Shown: positions 1-5,054 of the stretch, piece after piece | Layout: each line of letters starts with the position of its first letter | Numbering within the stretch: the stretch's first letter is position 1 | Assembly: GCA_964452105.1 (NCBI GenBank) | Contig: CAYVLI010000225.1 | Coordinates: 1 to 5,054 of the forward strand | Direction of reading: 5' to 3' | DNA length: 5,054 nt | From: CAYVLI01 sp964452105 [NCBI: uncultured Nitrospinota bacterium] | Lineage (GTDB): Bacteria > JAUXIQ01 | Notes under the pieces: generated by a model | Seen by the model: only the letters and a program-made list of their open reading frames with translations | Database searches by the model: none | What the model was told of the DNA's origin: nothing | Translations under genes and position numbers: made by a program

Positions 1-620
1 ATCCTGTATCTCTTGCAGCAGGAGAGGACCACCTCCACCGCCCTGTCGAGCGATACCTTATAACCCTGAGAAACGTAGACGGGGCTGACGCGGTCTCTCG
101 TTCGGAGTACGACCCCTATCACGCCGCCATCTTCGTCCAGTATGGGAGAACGGCTCCCCCTTCTCTTGCCCGGTTCGGAACAGCGGCCATATAACCGTGA
201 TTTCGCACAGCCTATGGAGGGCTTGTTGATTATAAGCCCCAGATGGCTGGCCAGGCCGAAACCCCTGGGATGTGCCACGCCCTGGCCATCGAAAAGCACA
301 ACGTCCACGACATGCCGCACCTTGCGGAAGGCTTCCAGCGCGACGGGTCCTTCCCGGAAGGTGAGGAGGCCGGGCACATAGGGGAATTTAGTATCATCCC
401 AGGCTGTACGCTCCTCGACCAGCTGGAGGTCCGGATATGTGAAAACAGCCACGCCGCTGTAGGAACGCCTGGATTGTTTGGAGTAGGAGATGTCCGCCGC
501 AGCAATGAAGCGCGGGTTCTGCAGGTGGTTAGCCAGCACGATTTTTGGCCGCAACTCTTTCTGGAGAGCCATGGCCTCCCTTGGCGTGAGGTCCCATGAA
601 TGCAGATTGCGCGAACGCAT
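1..620 (-). CDS. nfi: Endonuclease V (deoxyinosine 3' endonuclease), C-terminus cut by window edge
   Basis: Endonuclease V nicks DNA one base 3' of deoxyinosine and other deaminated bases, starting their repair; some homologues also cut inosine in RNA. The frame stays open for 206 codons from an ATG at 620 to the left edge, against about 220-230 residues in the family, so roughly the last 20 are missing. All four metal-binding or catalytic acidic/His positions known from the E. coli and Thermotoga enzymes can be seen: D43 (in AAADISYS), E90 (TFRE), D111 (FDGQGVAHPRG) and H117. The strand-separating wedge PYVP lies at 80-83. The conserved ASHLG (124-128) and IGCAKSRL (136-143) segments follow. 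An AGGAG ribosome-binding site at 629-633 sits 8 nt before the ATG, which supports this start. It is encoded downstream of the sulfurtransferase on the same strand, but a 273-bp gap with a terminator suggests separate transcription. No disruption is seen. Family assignment is secure; whether the gene is complete beyond the edge cannot be seen. Confidence 0.95.
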   Translation of the reverse strand, partial: MRSRNLHSWDLTPREAMALQKELRPKIVLANHLQNPRFIAAADISYSKQSRRSYSGVAVFTYPDLQLVEERTAWDDTKFPYVPGLLTFREGPVALEAFRKVRHVVDVVLFDGQGVAHPRGFGLASHLGLIINKPSIGCAKSRLYGRCSEPGKRRGSRSPILDEDGGVIGVVLRTRDRVSPVYVSQGYKVSLDRAVEVVLSCCKRYR

Positions 621-709
621 CCCGTCAGCTCCTGCCTTTAAACAGTATGGCGCCCCGGCTGATGGAAGCGACAATTTAAGGAATTAGGTTTTCGCCCCAT
701 AATATTCTA

Positions 710-738
710 CCTTTAGCACAGGGTAGCGCATGAGTCAA
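710..738 (-). promoter_or_regulatory. Weak candidate promoter for endonuclease V
   Basis: On the - strand, TTGACT (738-733) is followed after 17 nt by TAAAGG (715-710), about 90 nt upstream of the endonuclease V start. The -35 is good but the -10 matches the consensus at only three positions. An alternative pair lies just upstream, TTGAAG (776-771) and TAAAAT (751-746), but its 19-nt spacing is long. A promoter is expected here because a terminator precedes this stretch; which pair is used, if either, is a guess. Confidence 0.25.
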
Positions 739-843
739 AATCTATATTTTATGGAGTTCTCAACAGTATTCTTCAAAAGTTTTTCATCTCCGACCCGGTG
801 CCACGGCATTAATCGACTGCTTTAGACAAGTAGAAATAGGAGA

Positions 844-873
844 AGGGCGCCTTCAATCCGTTAAAGGCGCCCT
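844..873 (-). terminator. Hairpin terminator of the sulfurtransferase gene
   Basis: A perfect 10-bp GC-rich stem (AGGGCGCCTT pairing with AAGGCGCCCT) encloses a 10-nt loop at 854-863. It begins 20 nt after the TAG stop of the sulfurtransferase. On the - strand the stem is followed by a pyrimidine-rich tract, TTCTCCTATTTCTACTTGTC. The U run is interrupted, so termination may be imperfect, but position and stem strength fit a rho-independent terminator. On the + strand the stem is followed by CTCATCTATG, which is a poorer U tract. Confidence 0.75.
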
Positions 874-893
874 CTCATCTATGCAAGCGGCCT

Positions 894-1736
894 CTATTTC
901 TCTATCGGCGCGCTAATCAGGTTCCCCCATTCCGTCCATGAGCCGTCGTAGTTGCGAACCCTGGGATAACCCATCAGGTATTTGAGTACGAACCAGGTAT
1001 GCGAGGAGCGCTCCCCTATGCGGCAGTATGCGATAGCTTCTTTCCTGTGGTTCATCCCGTAGGTGGTCTCATAAAGGTCAGTGAGATCATCCCGTGATTT
1101 GAAGGTGCCGTCTTCGTTTACCGCCATCGACCATGGGACATTGATGGCGCCGGGGATGTGGCCGCCCCGCTGGGCCGTTTCCGTCATTCCGGGAGGGGCT
1201 ATGACTTCGCCCGTAAATTCCTCCCTGGAGCGCACATCCACCAGTAAGCGGTTGTTCTTCTTGAGGGCGTGGAAGATTATCTCGCGGTCGGCGCGGATGC
1301 TGTCGTCGAACTTCCTTACCTTATATACTGATTGGATTACCTCGCTATTTTCGGTGGTCATGGGCCGTTTTTCCATTTCCCATTTCTTGCGGCCGCCGTT
1401 CATCAGGAAAACATCTTCGTGGCCGTACATCTTCATGAGCCAGAAGCAATAGGCGGCGAACCAGTTGTTGTTATCTCCGTAGAGCGCCACTGCGGTGTCG
1501 TTGCCGATGCCGCTGTGAGACATCAGGTCCTCGAATTGTTCCTTGTCTATTATGTCACGGCGCACCTGATCGCAGAGCTGGGTCGTCCAGTCGAAGGCTA
1601 TAGCGCCGGGCAAATGCCCCTTCTCGTACATGGATGTGTCCACGTCCACTTCCACTAACCTCATGTCTTTATCTTCCATGTGCTCAGCCAACCAATCCGT
1701 TGTAACCAGCACTTCCGGATGTGCATAGTTTTCCAT
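894..1736 (-). CDS. Thiosulfate sulfurtransferase (two-domain rhodanese, CysA2/SseA type)
   Basis: The encoded 280-residue protein should move a sulfane sulfur from a donor such as thiosulfate to cyanide or a cellular thiol through a cysteine persulfide; it has no signal peptide and should be cytoplasmic. It has the tandem-rhodanese architecture. The N-terminal domain has GHLPGA at 40-45, YGDNNNWFAAY from 86 and GGRKKW at 114-119; it has Asp88 in the region of the active loop and is presumably non-catalytic. The C-terminal domain has VDVRS around D167, GGHIPGAINVPW at 191-202, the active loop CRIGERS with catalytic Cys238, and YDGSWTEW at 263-270. The CRIGERSSHTWF and NNNWFAAY segments closely recall mycobacterial CysA2, so this subfamily is favoured over 3-mercaptopyruvate sulfurtransferase, whose loop is usually CGSGVTA. 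The physiological donor and acceptor cannot be read from the sequence. The ATG at 1736 is chosen over an in-frame TTG at 1757 because a GGGAGG site lies 8 nt before the ATG. The gene is divergent from lysA and followed by its own terminator, so it is probably monocistronic. Confidence 0.93.
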   Translation of the reverse strand: MENYAHPEVLVTTDWLAEHMEDKDMRLVEVDVDTSMYEKGHLPGAIAFDWTTQLCDQVRRDIIDKEQFEDLMSHSGIGNDTAVALYGDNNNWFAAYCFWLMKMYGHEDVFLMNGGRKKWEMEKRPMTTENSEVIQSVYKVRKFDDSIRADREIIFHALKKNNRLLVDVRSREEFTGEVIAPPGMTETAQRGGHIPGAINVPWSMAVNEDGTFKSRDDLTDLYETTYGMNHRKEAIAYCRIGERSSHTWFVLKYLMGYPRVRNYDGSWTEWGNLISAPIEK

Positions 1737-1744
1737 TTGGTTAT

Positions 1745-1750
1745 CCTCCC
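1745..1750 (-). promoter_or_regulatory. Ribosome-binding site fixing the sulfurtransferase start
   Basis: GGGAGG on the - strand ends 8 nt before the ATG at 1736. A longer reading from TTG at 1757 would place this site inside the coding sequence, and the seven extra residues (MSREDNQ) precede the point where the domain sequence begins. The ATG is therefore the better start. Confidence 0.85.
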
Positions 1751-1906
1751 TCGACAAAGGGGTAAATTTTATGATTTATGTTAATGGTTTATTCCTTACC
1801 TCACCTCTTTAGTAATATTTATAACTAAAAATAATTAATTCAATGCTCGCCTTCGGGTTATCTTTTATGTGAGAGCGCTGATAGAGCCTGTTTTTCGTAT
1901 TTCCTC

Positions 1907-1958
1907 GATCCCCTGTTAAACCGGGGGATCACCGGGGAATCCGAATGAGGTTTCCCGG
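1907..1958. repeat. Two tandem inverted repeats built from four copies of a CCGGGGRATC-like half-site
   Basis: The first palindrome pairs GATCCCCTG (1907-1915) with CGGGGGATC (1922-1930) around a 6-nt loop, with one G-T pair. The second pairs CCGGGGAA (1932-1939) with TTTCCCGG (1951-1958), again with one G-T pair. The two inner arms, CCGGGGGATC (1921-1930) and CCGGGGAATC (1932-1941), are direct repeats matching at 9 of 10 positions, spaced 11 bp apart. The outer arms are inverted copies matching at about 8 of 10. No U tract follows on either strand, so simple terminators are unlikely. The cluster lies upstream of both candidate lysA promoters, which would suit protein-binding sites. The role is inference. 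Confidence 0.6.
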
Positions 1959-1981
1959 AATATCTCAGCAGAGTAATAATG

Positions 1982-2010
1982 TTGACGATAAACCGGATTT
2001 ACTCTAAAAT
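1982..2010 (+). promoter_or_regulatory. Candidate sigma-70 promoter P1 for lysA
   Basis: TTGACG (1982-1987) and TAAAAT (2005-2010) are separated by the optimal 17 nt, each differing from the consensus hexamer by one base. Transcription would begin near 2017, inside the perfect 8-bp palindrome CGGTACCG (2013-2020), which could be an operator. The leader to the lysA ATG would be about 75 nt. Confidence 0.6.
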
Positions 2011-2032
2011 CGCGGTACCGAAACTTTTGCAC

Positions 2033-2041
2033 TGTTATAAT
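2033..2041 (+). promoter_or_regulatory. Candidate extended -10 promoter P2 for lysA
   Basis: TGTTATAAT is a perfect extended -10 element (TGn followed by TATAAT). No good -35 hexamer lies 16-18 nt upstream, where the sequence is the CGGTACCG palindrome, but extended -10 promoters can work without one. Transcription would start near 2048, giving a leader of about 43 nt. It may act in tandem with, or instead of, P1. Confidence 0.5.
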
Positions 2042-2090
2042 CTAAAACTTACTTACCTGAGAGACTTCGACGAGGGCGGGACTCATCGGA

Positions 2091-3359
2091 ATGGAGAATT
2101 CTGAAATTTTTTGTTATCGGGCCGGTGAGCTGTTCTGCGAGGGTGTTCCCCTTTCGCAGATAGCTCAGAAGGAAGGTACTCCTCTTTTCGTGTACAGCCA
2201 CGCTTACGTAAGCGATGCCGTAAACCAATATGTAAAGGCCTTCAATAAGGTCTCTTTTTTGCTCTGCTACGCGGTCAAGGCCAACTCAAACGTCGCCATT
2301 CTGAGTCTCCTGAAGAAGCTGGGCTGCGGGGCTGAAGTGATCTCGGGGGGGGAGCTTTACAGGGCCAGGCAAGCAGGCATAGAGGCCGAAAAGATTATCT
2401 TCGACGGGCCGGGTAAATCGCCCGAGGAGATAAAATACGCCCTCGAAGAGGGCATACTCATGTTCAACGTGGAGTCCGGGCAGGAGCTCGAATGCATAAA
2501 TGCGCTGGCCGGGAACCTGAGGGTAAAGGCGCCTATCGCCATGCGTGTTAACCCGGACGTCAATCCAAGGACCCACCCACACATCTCCACCGGATTGAAG
2601 AAGTACAAGTTCGGGGTGCCCATTGAAAGGGCCCTCCATTATTATAAGAAAGCCGCCGGAATGAGCAATCTCGAGGTGGTGGGGCTGCACCAGCACATCG
2701 GCTCCCAGATAACCAGGATAGGCCCGTACAGGGAGTCCGTGGAGAAGCTCCTGGACCTGCTTCATAAGCTTGAAGCCGAGGGCATCGGCATCAAATACCT
2801 GGACATAGGCGGCGGGCCCGGCATAAGATACCAAAAGGAGCGGGCCTTGACGCCGGAGCGGTTGATGGCAGGGCTGCAGGGAATGCTGGAAGGAATGGAT
2901 TGCAGTCTGGTCATGGAACCGGGACGAAGCATCGTGGGGAACGCCGGGGTAATGCTCACCAGGCTGCTGTACACGAAGCAGAGCCCGGTTAAAAATTTCT
3001 ACATCGTAGATGCGGCCATGAACGACTTGATACGCCCCAGCCTTTATGATGCATACCATGATATAAGACCGGTTCAGCATGTCCCGGAGGATAGAGATAC
3101 GGTGGTGGTCGATGTGGTGGGGCCAGTTTGTGAGAGTGGAGACTTCTTCGCCAGAGACAGGGAGATGCCCGTGATTGAGCCCGGTTCGCTGCTGGCGGTC
3201 ATGAGTGCGGGCGCTTATGGGTTCACCATGTCTTCCAATTACAATACCAGGCCCCGCGCGGCGGAGGTTCTGGTAAAGGGGAATGAATATTATGTTATAA
3301 GACGCAGGGAGCGTTACAAAGACCTCATAAGGGGCGAAAAGATATCGGAATTATCTTGA
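2091..3359 (+). CDS. lysA: Diaminopimelate decarboxylase
   Basis: LysA is a cytoplasmic, PLP-dependent enzyme that decarboxylates meso-diaminopimelate to L-lysine, the last step of the pathway. The 422 residues match the usual family length. The alanine-racemase-like barrel comes first: Lys63 in CYAVKANSN forms the Schiff base with PLP, followed by VISGGELYRA (83-92), HIGSQ (202-206), the glycine-rich phosphate loop GGGPG (240-244) and EPGRS (276-280). The C-terminal beta domain has CESGD (347-351), whose Cys347 is the conserved residue given to the partner subunit's active site, and AYGFTMSSNYNTRPR (375-389). CESGD with EPGRS argues for LysA over arginine or carboxynorspermidine decarboxylases of the same fold. 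The ATG at 2091 is the only sensible start: an in-frame TGA lies at 2058 with no start codon between, and the N-terminus aligns with Geobacter-type LysA as I remember it. The ribosome-binding site is weak (GAGGGCGGGA lies 10 or more nt upstream). It leads the + strand cluster, with dapA 122 nt downstream. Confidence 0.97.
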   Translation: MENSEIFCYRAGELFCEGVPLSQIAQKEGTPLFVYSHAYVSDAVNQYVKAFNKVSFLLCYAVKANSNVAILSLLKKLGCGAEVISGGELYRARQAGIEAEKIIFDGPGKSPEEIKYALEEGILMFNVESGQELECINALAGNLRVKAPIAMRVNPDVNPRTHPHISTGLKKYKFGVPIERALHYYKKAAGMSNLEVVGLHQHIGSQITRIGPYRESVEKLLDLLHKLEAEGIGIKYLDIGGGPGIRYQKERALTPERLMAGLQGMLEGMDCSLVMEPGRSIVGNAGVMLTRLLYTKQSPVKNFYIVDAAMNDLIRPSLYDAYHDIRPVQHVPEDRDTVVVDVVGPVCESGDFFARDREMPVIEPGSLLAVMSAGAYGFTMSSNYNTRPRAAEVLVKGNEYYVIRRRERYKDLIRGEKISELS

Positions 3360-3375
3360 TATGGAAGAGGGTTAA

Positions 3376-3441
3376 CGATTCATGTAGCGACAGGGTTAAG
3401 ATTATCCGGTGCACCCTTATAGAGGGTGACGTCGTGAATCG
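3376..3441 (+). other. Foldable spacer between lysA and dapA
   Basis: The 122-nt spacer can form a nested structure. CGATTCATG (3376-3384) can pair with CGTGAATCG (3433-3441) over 9 bp with one G-T pair, and inside it CACCCT (3412-3417) pairs with AGGGTG (3423-3428) around a 5-nt loop. The spacer also holds a direct repeat of AGGGTTAA at 3368-3375 and 3392-3399. There is no U tract, so it is not a standard terminator, and it does not look like a known lysine riboswitch, which is much longer. It could be an mRNA processing or translation-control element, or chance. Confidence 0.35.
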
Positions 3442-3468
3442 GGCAGAATGAATGATGTATCATGCAGA

Positions 3469-3474
3469 GAGGTG
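3469..3474 (+). promoter_or_regulatory. Ribosome-binding site fixing the dapA start
   Basis: GAGGTG, within AGAGGTGA, is a strong match to the 16S anti-Shine-Dalgarno. It ends 7 nt before the ATG at 3482 but only 1 nt before the upstream in-frame ATG at 3476, which is too close to be used. This places the start at 3482. Confidence 0.85.
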
Positions 3475-3481
3475 AATGGCG

Positions 3482-4357
3482 ATGTTTCAGGGATCGATAG
3501 TAGCTATCGTAACACCTTTCAGAAACGGCCTCATAGACGAGGTGGGGTTGCGAGAACTGGTGGAGTTTCAAGTTGATAACGGGACGCACGGCATAGTCCC
3601 CTGTGGGAGCACTGGCGAATCGGCCACCATGACCTTCGAAGAGCACGAACTGGTTACCGAGGTGGTGATAGAGACCGCGAGCAGGCGAGTGCCGGTCATA
3701 GCGGGCACAGGTTCGAACTCGACGGAAGAGGCCCTGCGACTCACCCGGCACGCCAAAAAGGCCGGGGCCGACGGGGCGCTCATGATCACTCCCTATTACA
3801 ATAAGCCCACTCAGGAGGGGCTCTACCGGCACTTCGCGGAAGTGGCCTCCAAGGTGGATATTCCCATAATTCTCTACAATGTACCCAGCCGCACGGGAGT
3901 GAATATGCTGCCGGAAACCGTAGCCCGCCTTGCCAGGATAGACAACATCGTCGGCATCAAGGAGGCTTCCGGCTCCCTGGAGCAGATGAGCCACGTAATC
4001 GGCCTCTCCGGGGGGGATTTCTGCGTGCTTTCAGGGGATGACGCCATAACCCTTCCCCTGATGTCCATAGGCGGGAAGGGAGTCATATCCGTGGTGGCCA
4101 ACGTGGCGCCCGGCGATACGGCCTCCCTGGTGGACGAGTTTTTCGCTGGAAACCTGGACGGGGCCATGGGTATCCACTATAAGCTGCGGCCCCTCACCGA
4201 AGCCATGTTTTACGAGACCAATCCCATTCCTGTCAAGACGGCTCTGGGACTCATGGGGAAGATAAGCGGTGAACTGCGTTTGCCCATGTGCGAGATGTCT
4301 GTTCCCAACAAGGAGCGTCTCATCGGTGTAATGAAAGAGTACGGGTTGATTCAATAG
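3482..4357 (+). CDS. dapA: 4-hydroxy-tetrahydrodipicolinate synthase
   Basis: DapA condenses pyruvate with aspartate semialdehyde to give 4-hydroxy-tetrahydrodipicolinate, the committed step toward diaminopimelate and lysine; it is a cytoplasmic TIM-barrel aldolase, usually a tetramer. The 291 residues match the E. coli enzyme (292). Key residues are all present: Lys160 in GIKEASG forms the pyruvate Schiff base, Tyr132 in LYNVPSRTG is the proton relay, and Arg137 in the same motif binds the substrate carboxylate. The CGSTGES loop (41-47) supplies the Ser43-Thr44 pair, where E. coli has Thr-Thr; Ser here is common in the family. TPYYNKPTQEGLY (103-115) holds the interface Tyr. NPIPVK lies at 247-252. 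The start at 3482 gives MFQGSIVAIVTPF, collinear with E. coli MFTGSIVAIVTPM, and has the better ribosome-binding-site spacing than the ATG six bases upstream. It lies between lysA and dapB, very likely in the same operon. Confidence 0.97.
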   Translation: MFQGSIVAIVTPFRNGLIDEVGLRELVEFQVDNGTHGIVPCGSTGESATMTFEEHELVTEVVIETASRRVPVIAGTGSNSTEEALRLTRHAKKAGADGALMITPYYNKPTQEGLYRHFAEVASKVDIPIILYNVPSRTGVNMLPETVARLARIDNIVGIKEASGSLEQMSHVIGLSGGDFCVLSGDDAITLPLMSIGGKGVISVVANVAPGDTASLVDEFFAGNLDGAMGIHYKLRPLTEAMFYETNPIPVKTALGLMGKISGELRLPMCEMSVPNKERLIGVMKEYGLIQ

Positions 4358-4405
4358 CAGCGTACAGCATGCGCAGACCAACCTGTTCGGTATAAGCAGC
4401 GACAA

Positions 4406-4425
4406 GAATATCGGGGCACATATTC
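4406..4425 (+). repeat. Small inverted repeat just before the dapB ribosome-binding site
   Basis: GAATAT (4406-4411) and ATATTC (4420-4425) are a perfect 6-bp inverted repeat around an 8-nt loop, abutting the AGAGGAGAG ribosome-binding site that starts at 4426. The stem is AU-rich and would be weak in RNA. It may be chance; a role in modulating dapB translation is only a possibility. Confidence 0.25.
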
Positions 4426-4440
4426 AGAGGAGAGCGGTTC

Positions 4441-5054
4441 GTGATTAAAGCCATAGTCTCCGGAGCGGGGGGCCGGATGGGCCGCCGTCTGGTAGATATG
4501 ATAAACGGTGATGATGAGCTGCACCTGGCAGGAGCGCTGGAACACGGCGGGCACACCGCTCTGGGGAAGGATGCCGGCGAGGTCGGTGGCTGCGGCTCCC
4601 TGGGCGTGAAGATAACGTCGGATTTATCCGCCATGATCGAGGGGGCTGATCTGCTCATCGAGTTCTCGCTTCCGGGACCCACCATCGAGCATCTCAGGAT
4701 GGCCGCACGCCATGGCAAGGCAATGGTCATAGGAACCACCGGTTTCACCGAGGATGAGAGGGCGGAGATAGCTAAACTGTCCGCCTCCGTGCCCTGCTTC
4801 ATGGCCCCCAATATGAGCCTGGGGGTTAACGTAGTCCTGAAAATTCTTAAAGATGTGGCTCCACTTCTGGGCCGGGACTTCGATATAGAAATAGTAGAAG
4901 CGCATCACAGGCACAAGGTCGATGCGCCCAGCGGCACGGCGCTGCGCATGGCGGAAGTGATAGCCGATTCTCTGGGCAGGGATTTAAGCAAAGTCGCCGC
5001 CATGGGACGTTCGGGTATTACCGGCGAGCGGGACAGGGAGACCATCGGCATCCA
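4441..5054 (+). CDS. dapB: 4-hydroxy-tetrahydrodipicolinate reductase, C-terminus cut by window edge
   Basis: DapB reduces 4-hydroxy-tetrahydrodipicolinate, the DapA product, to tetrahydrodipicolinate using NAD(P)H. The frame is open for 204 codons to the right edge; family members are about 250-275 residues, so roughly 60 are missing. The N-terminal Rossmann fold starts with the dinucleotide-binding GAGGRMG (8-14), followed by IEFS (73-76), GTTGF (98-102) and APNMSLGVN (122-130). The substrate-binding signature EAHHRHKVDAPSGTA (153-167) carries the catalytic His155 and Lys159, equivalent to E. coli His159 and Lys163, and GITGER follows. The start is a GTG at 4441 with GGAG at 4429-4432 placed 8 nt upstream; it gives MIKAIVSGAGGRMG, as expected for the family N-terminus. 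The next in-frame ATG lies within the nucleotide-binding loop, so GTG is required. It follows dapA by 83 nt in the same direction, so the two are probably co-transcribed. Confidence 0.96.
   Translation, partial: MIKAIVSGAGGRMGRRLVDMINGDDELHLAGALEHGGHTALGKDAGEVGGCGSLGVKITSDLSAMIEGADLLIEFSLPGPTIEHLRMAARHGKAMVIGTTGFTEDERAEIAKLSASVPCFMAPNMSLGVNVVLKILKDVAPLLGRDFDIEIVEAHHRHKVDAPSGTALRMAEVIADSLGRDLSKVAAMGRSGITGERDRETIGI

Larger units (their letters stand above)
1737..2090. other. 354-bp divergent intergenic region between the sulfurtransferase gene and lysA
   Basis: I see no coding sequence here on either strand. The half nearest the sulfurtransferase (about 1758-1845) is strongly AT-rich. It probably contains that gene's promoter: on the - strand TATAAA occurs at 1823-1818 with TTGAAT at 1843-1838, but the 14-nt spacing is too short for a confident call. 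The middle (1907-1958) holds two adjacent inverted repeats. The part nearest lysA holds two candidate promoters (1982-2010 and 2033-2041) and an 8-bp palindrome CGGTACCG (2013-2020). The leader downstream of these has no recognisable riboswitch or T-box. Confidence 0.7.

Noticed and set aside
142-687. Short + strand and - strand open frames near the left end
   Set aside because: They are alternative frames of endonuclease V; only the - strand frame starting at 620 carries conserved motifs.
1081-1658. Two overlapping + strand open frames of 123 and 108 codons
   Set aside because: Both are antisense to the well-supported sulfurtransferase gene and have no domain resemblance.
1801-1810. Strong ribosome-binding-site-like GAGGTGA on the - strand
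   Set aside because: No usable start codon with an open frame follows at suitable spacing; the GTG inside it meets a stop after two codons.
1907-1930. Hairpin as a rho-independent terminator
   Set aside because: The poly-T run (1891-1895) lies on the wrong side for the + strand, and the - strand has an A-rich flank after the stem. No gene ends here on either strand.
2002-2030. T-box-like string GGTACCGCG on the - strand
   Set aside because: Only the end of the T-box consensus matches. The upstream stem I region would have to lie inside lysA on the opposite strand, and the downstream gene is a sulfurtransferase, not an aminoacyl-tRNA or amino-acid gene. The match largely reflects the CGGTACCG palindrome.
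2286-3080. 264-codon open frame on the - strand
   Set aside because: It lies entirely antisense to lysA, which has all its family motifs; the translation shows no recognisable domain and the frame is a by-product of lysA codon use.
3380-3994. 204-codon open frame on the - strand
   Set aside because: It is antisense to the first part of dapA and the spacer, with no recognisable motif; a shadow frame.
4031-4914. Several - strand open frames over dapA and dapB
   Set aside because: They are antisense to dapA and dapB, whose catalytic motifs are intact; their translations have no recognisable family.

Overview
This bacterial window carries housekeeping genes in two divergent blocks. The + strand holds the start of a lysine/meso-diaminopimelate cluster, lysA-dapA-dapB. 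The - strand holds a two-domain thiosulfate sulfurtransferase and, downstream of it, endonuclease V. Base composition is moderate, and the codons often use ATA for Ile and AGG for Arg. The lysA-dapA-dapB order and the LysA and DapA sequences resemble, from memory, those of Geobacter-type Desulfobacterota. The sulfurtransferase resembles the CysA2 type known from Actinobacteria and found more widely. I would place the organism as a probable anaerobic or deep-branching bacterium of Desulfobacterota type, with low confidence.

Layout: positions 1-620 (-) encode endonuclease V, which runs off the left edge and lacks only about its last 20 residues. A 273-bp spacer follows and contains the hairpin terminator of the sulfurtransferase. 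Positions 894-1736 (-) encode the sulfurtransferase. Positions 1737-2090 are a 354-bp AT-rich divergent intergenic region. It holds a cluster of four related 10-bp half-sites forming two inverted repeats, and two candidate promoters pointing at lysA. Positions 2091-3359 (+) are lysA, 3482-4357 (+) dapA, and 4441-5054 (+) the first 204 codons of dapB, which runs off the right edge.

DapA and DapB catalyse the first two committed steps from aspartate semialdehyde toward diaminopimelate. LysA catalyses the last step to lysine. The enzymes between tetrahydrodipicolinate and meso-diaminopimelate are not in the window. The spacers in the lys/dap cluster (122 and 83 nt) are unusually long for an operon and contain small inverted repeats.

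I see no mobile element, CRISPR array, RNA gene or defence system, and no convincing undescribed system. The most interesting non-coding signals are the repeat cluster upstream of lysA and the foldable lysA-dapA spacer. Two genes, endonuclease V and dapB, are cut by the window edges and so lack a stop codon or full frame here. The starts of dapA and the sulfurtransferase are best placed slightly downstream of the longest possible frames.
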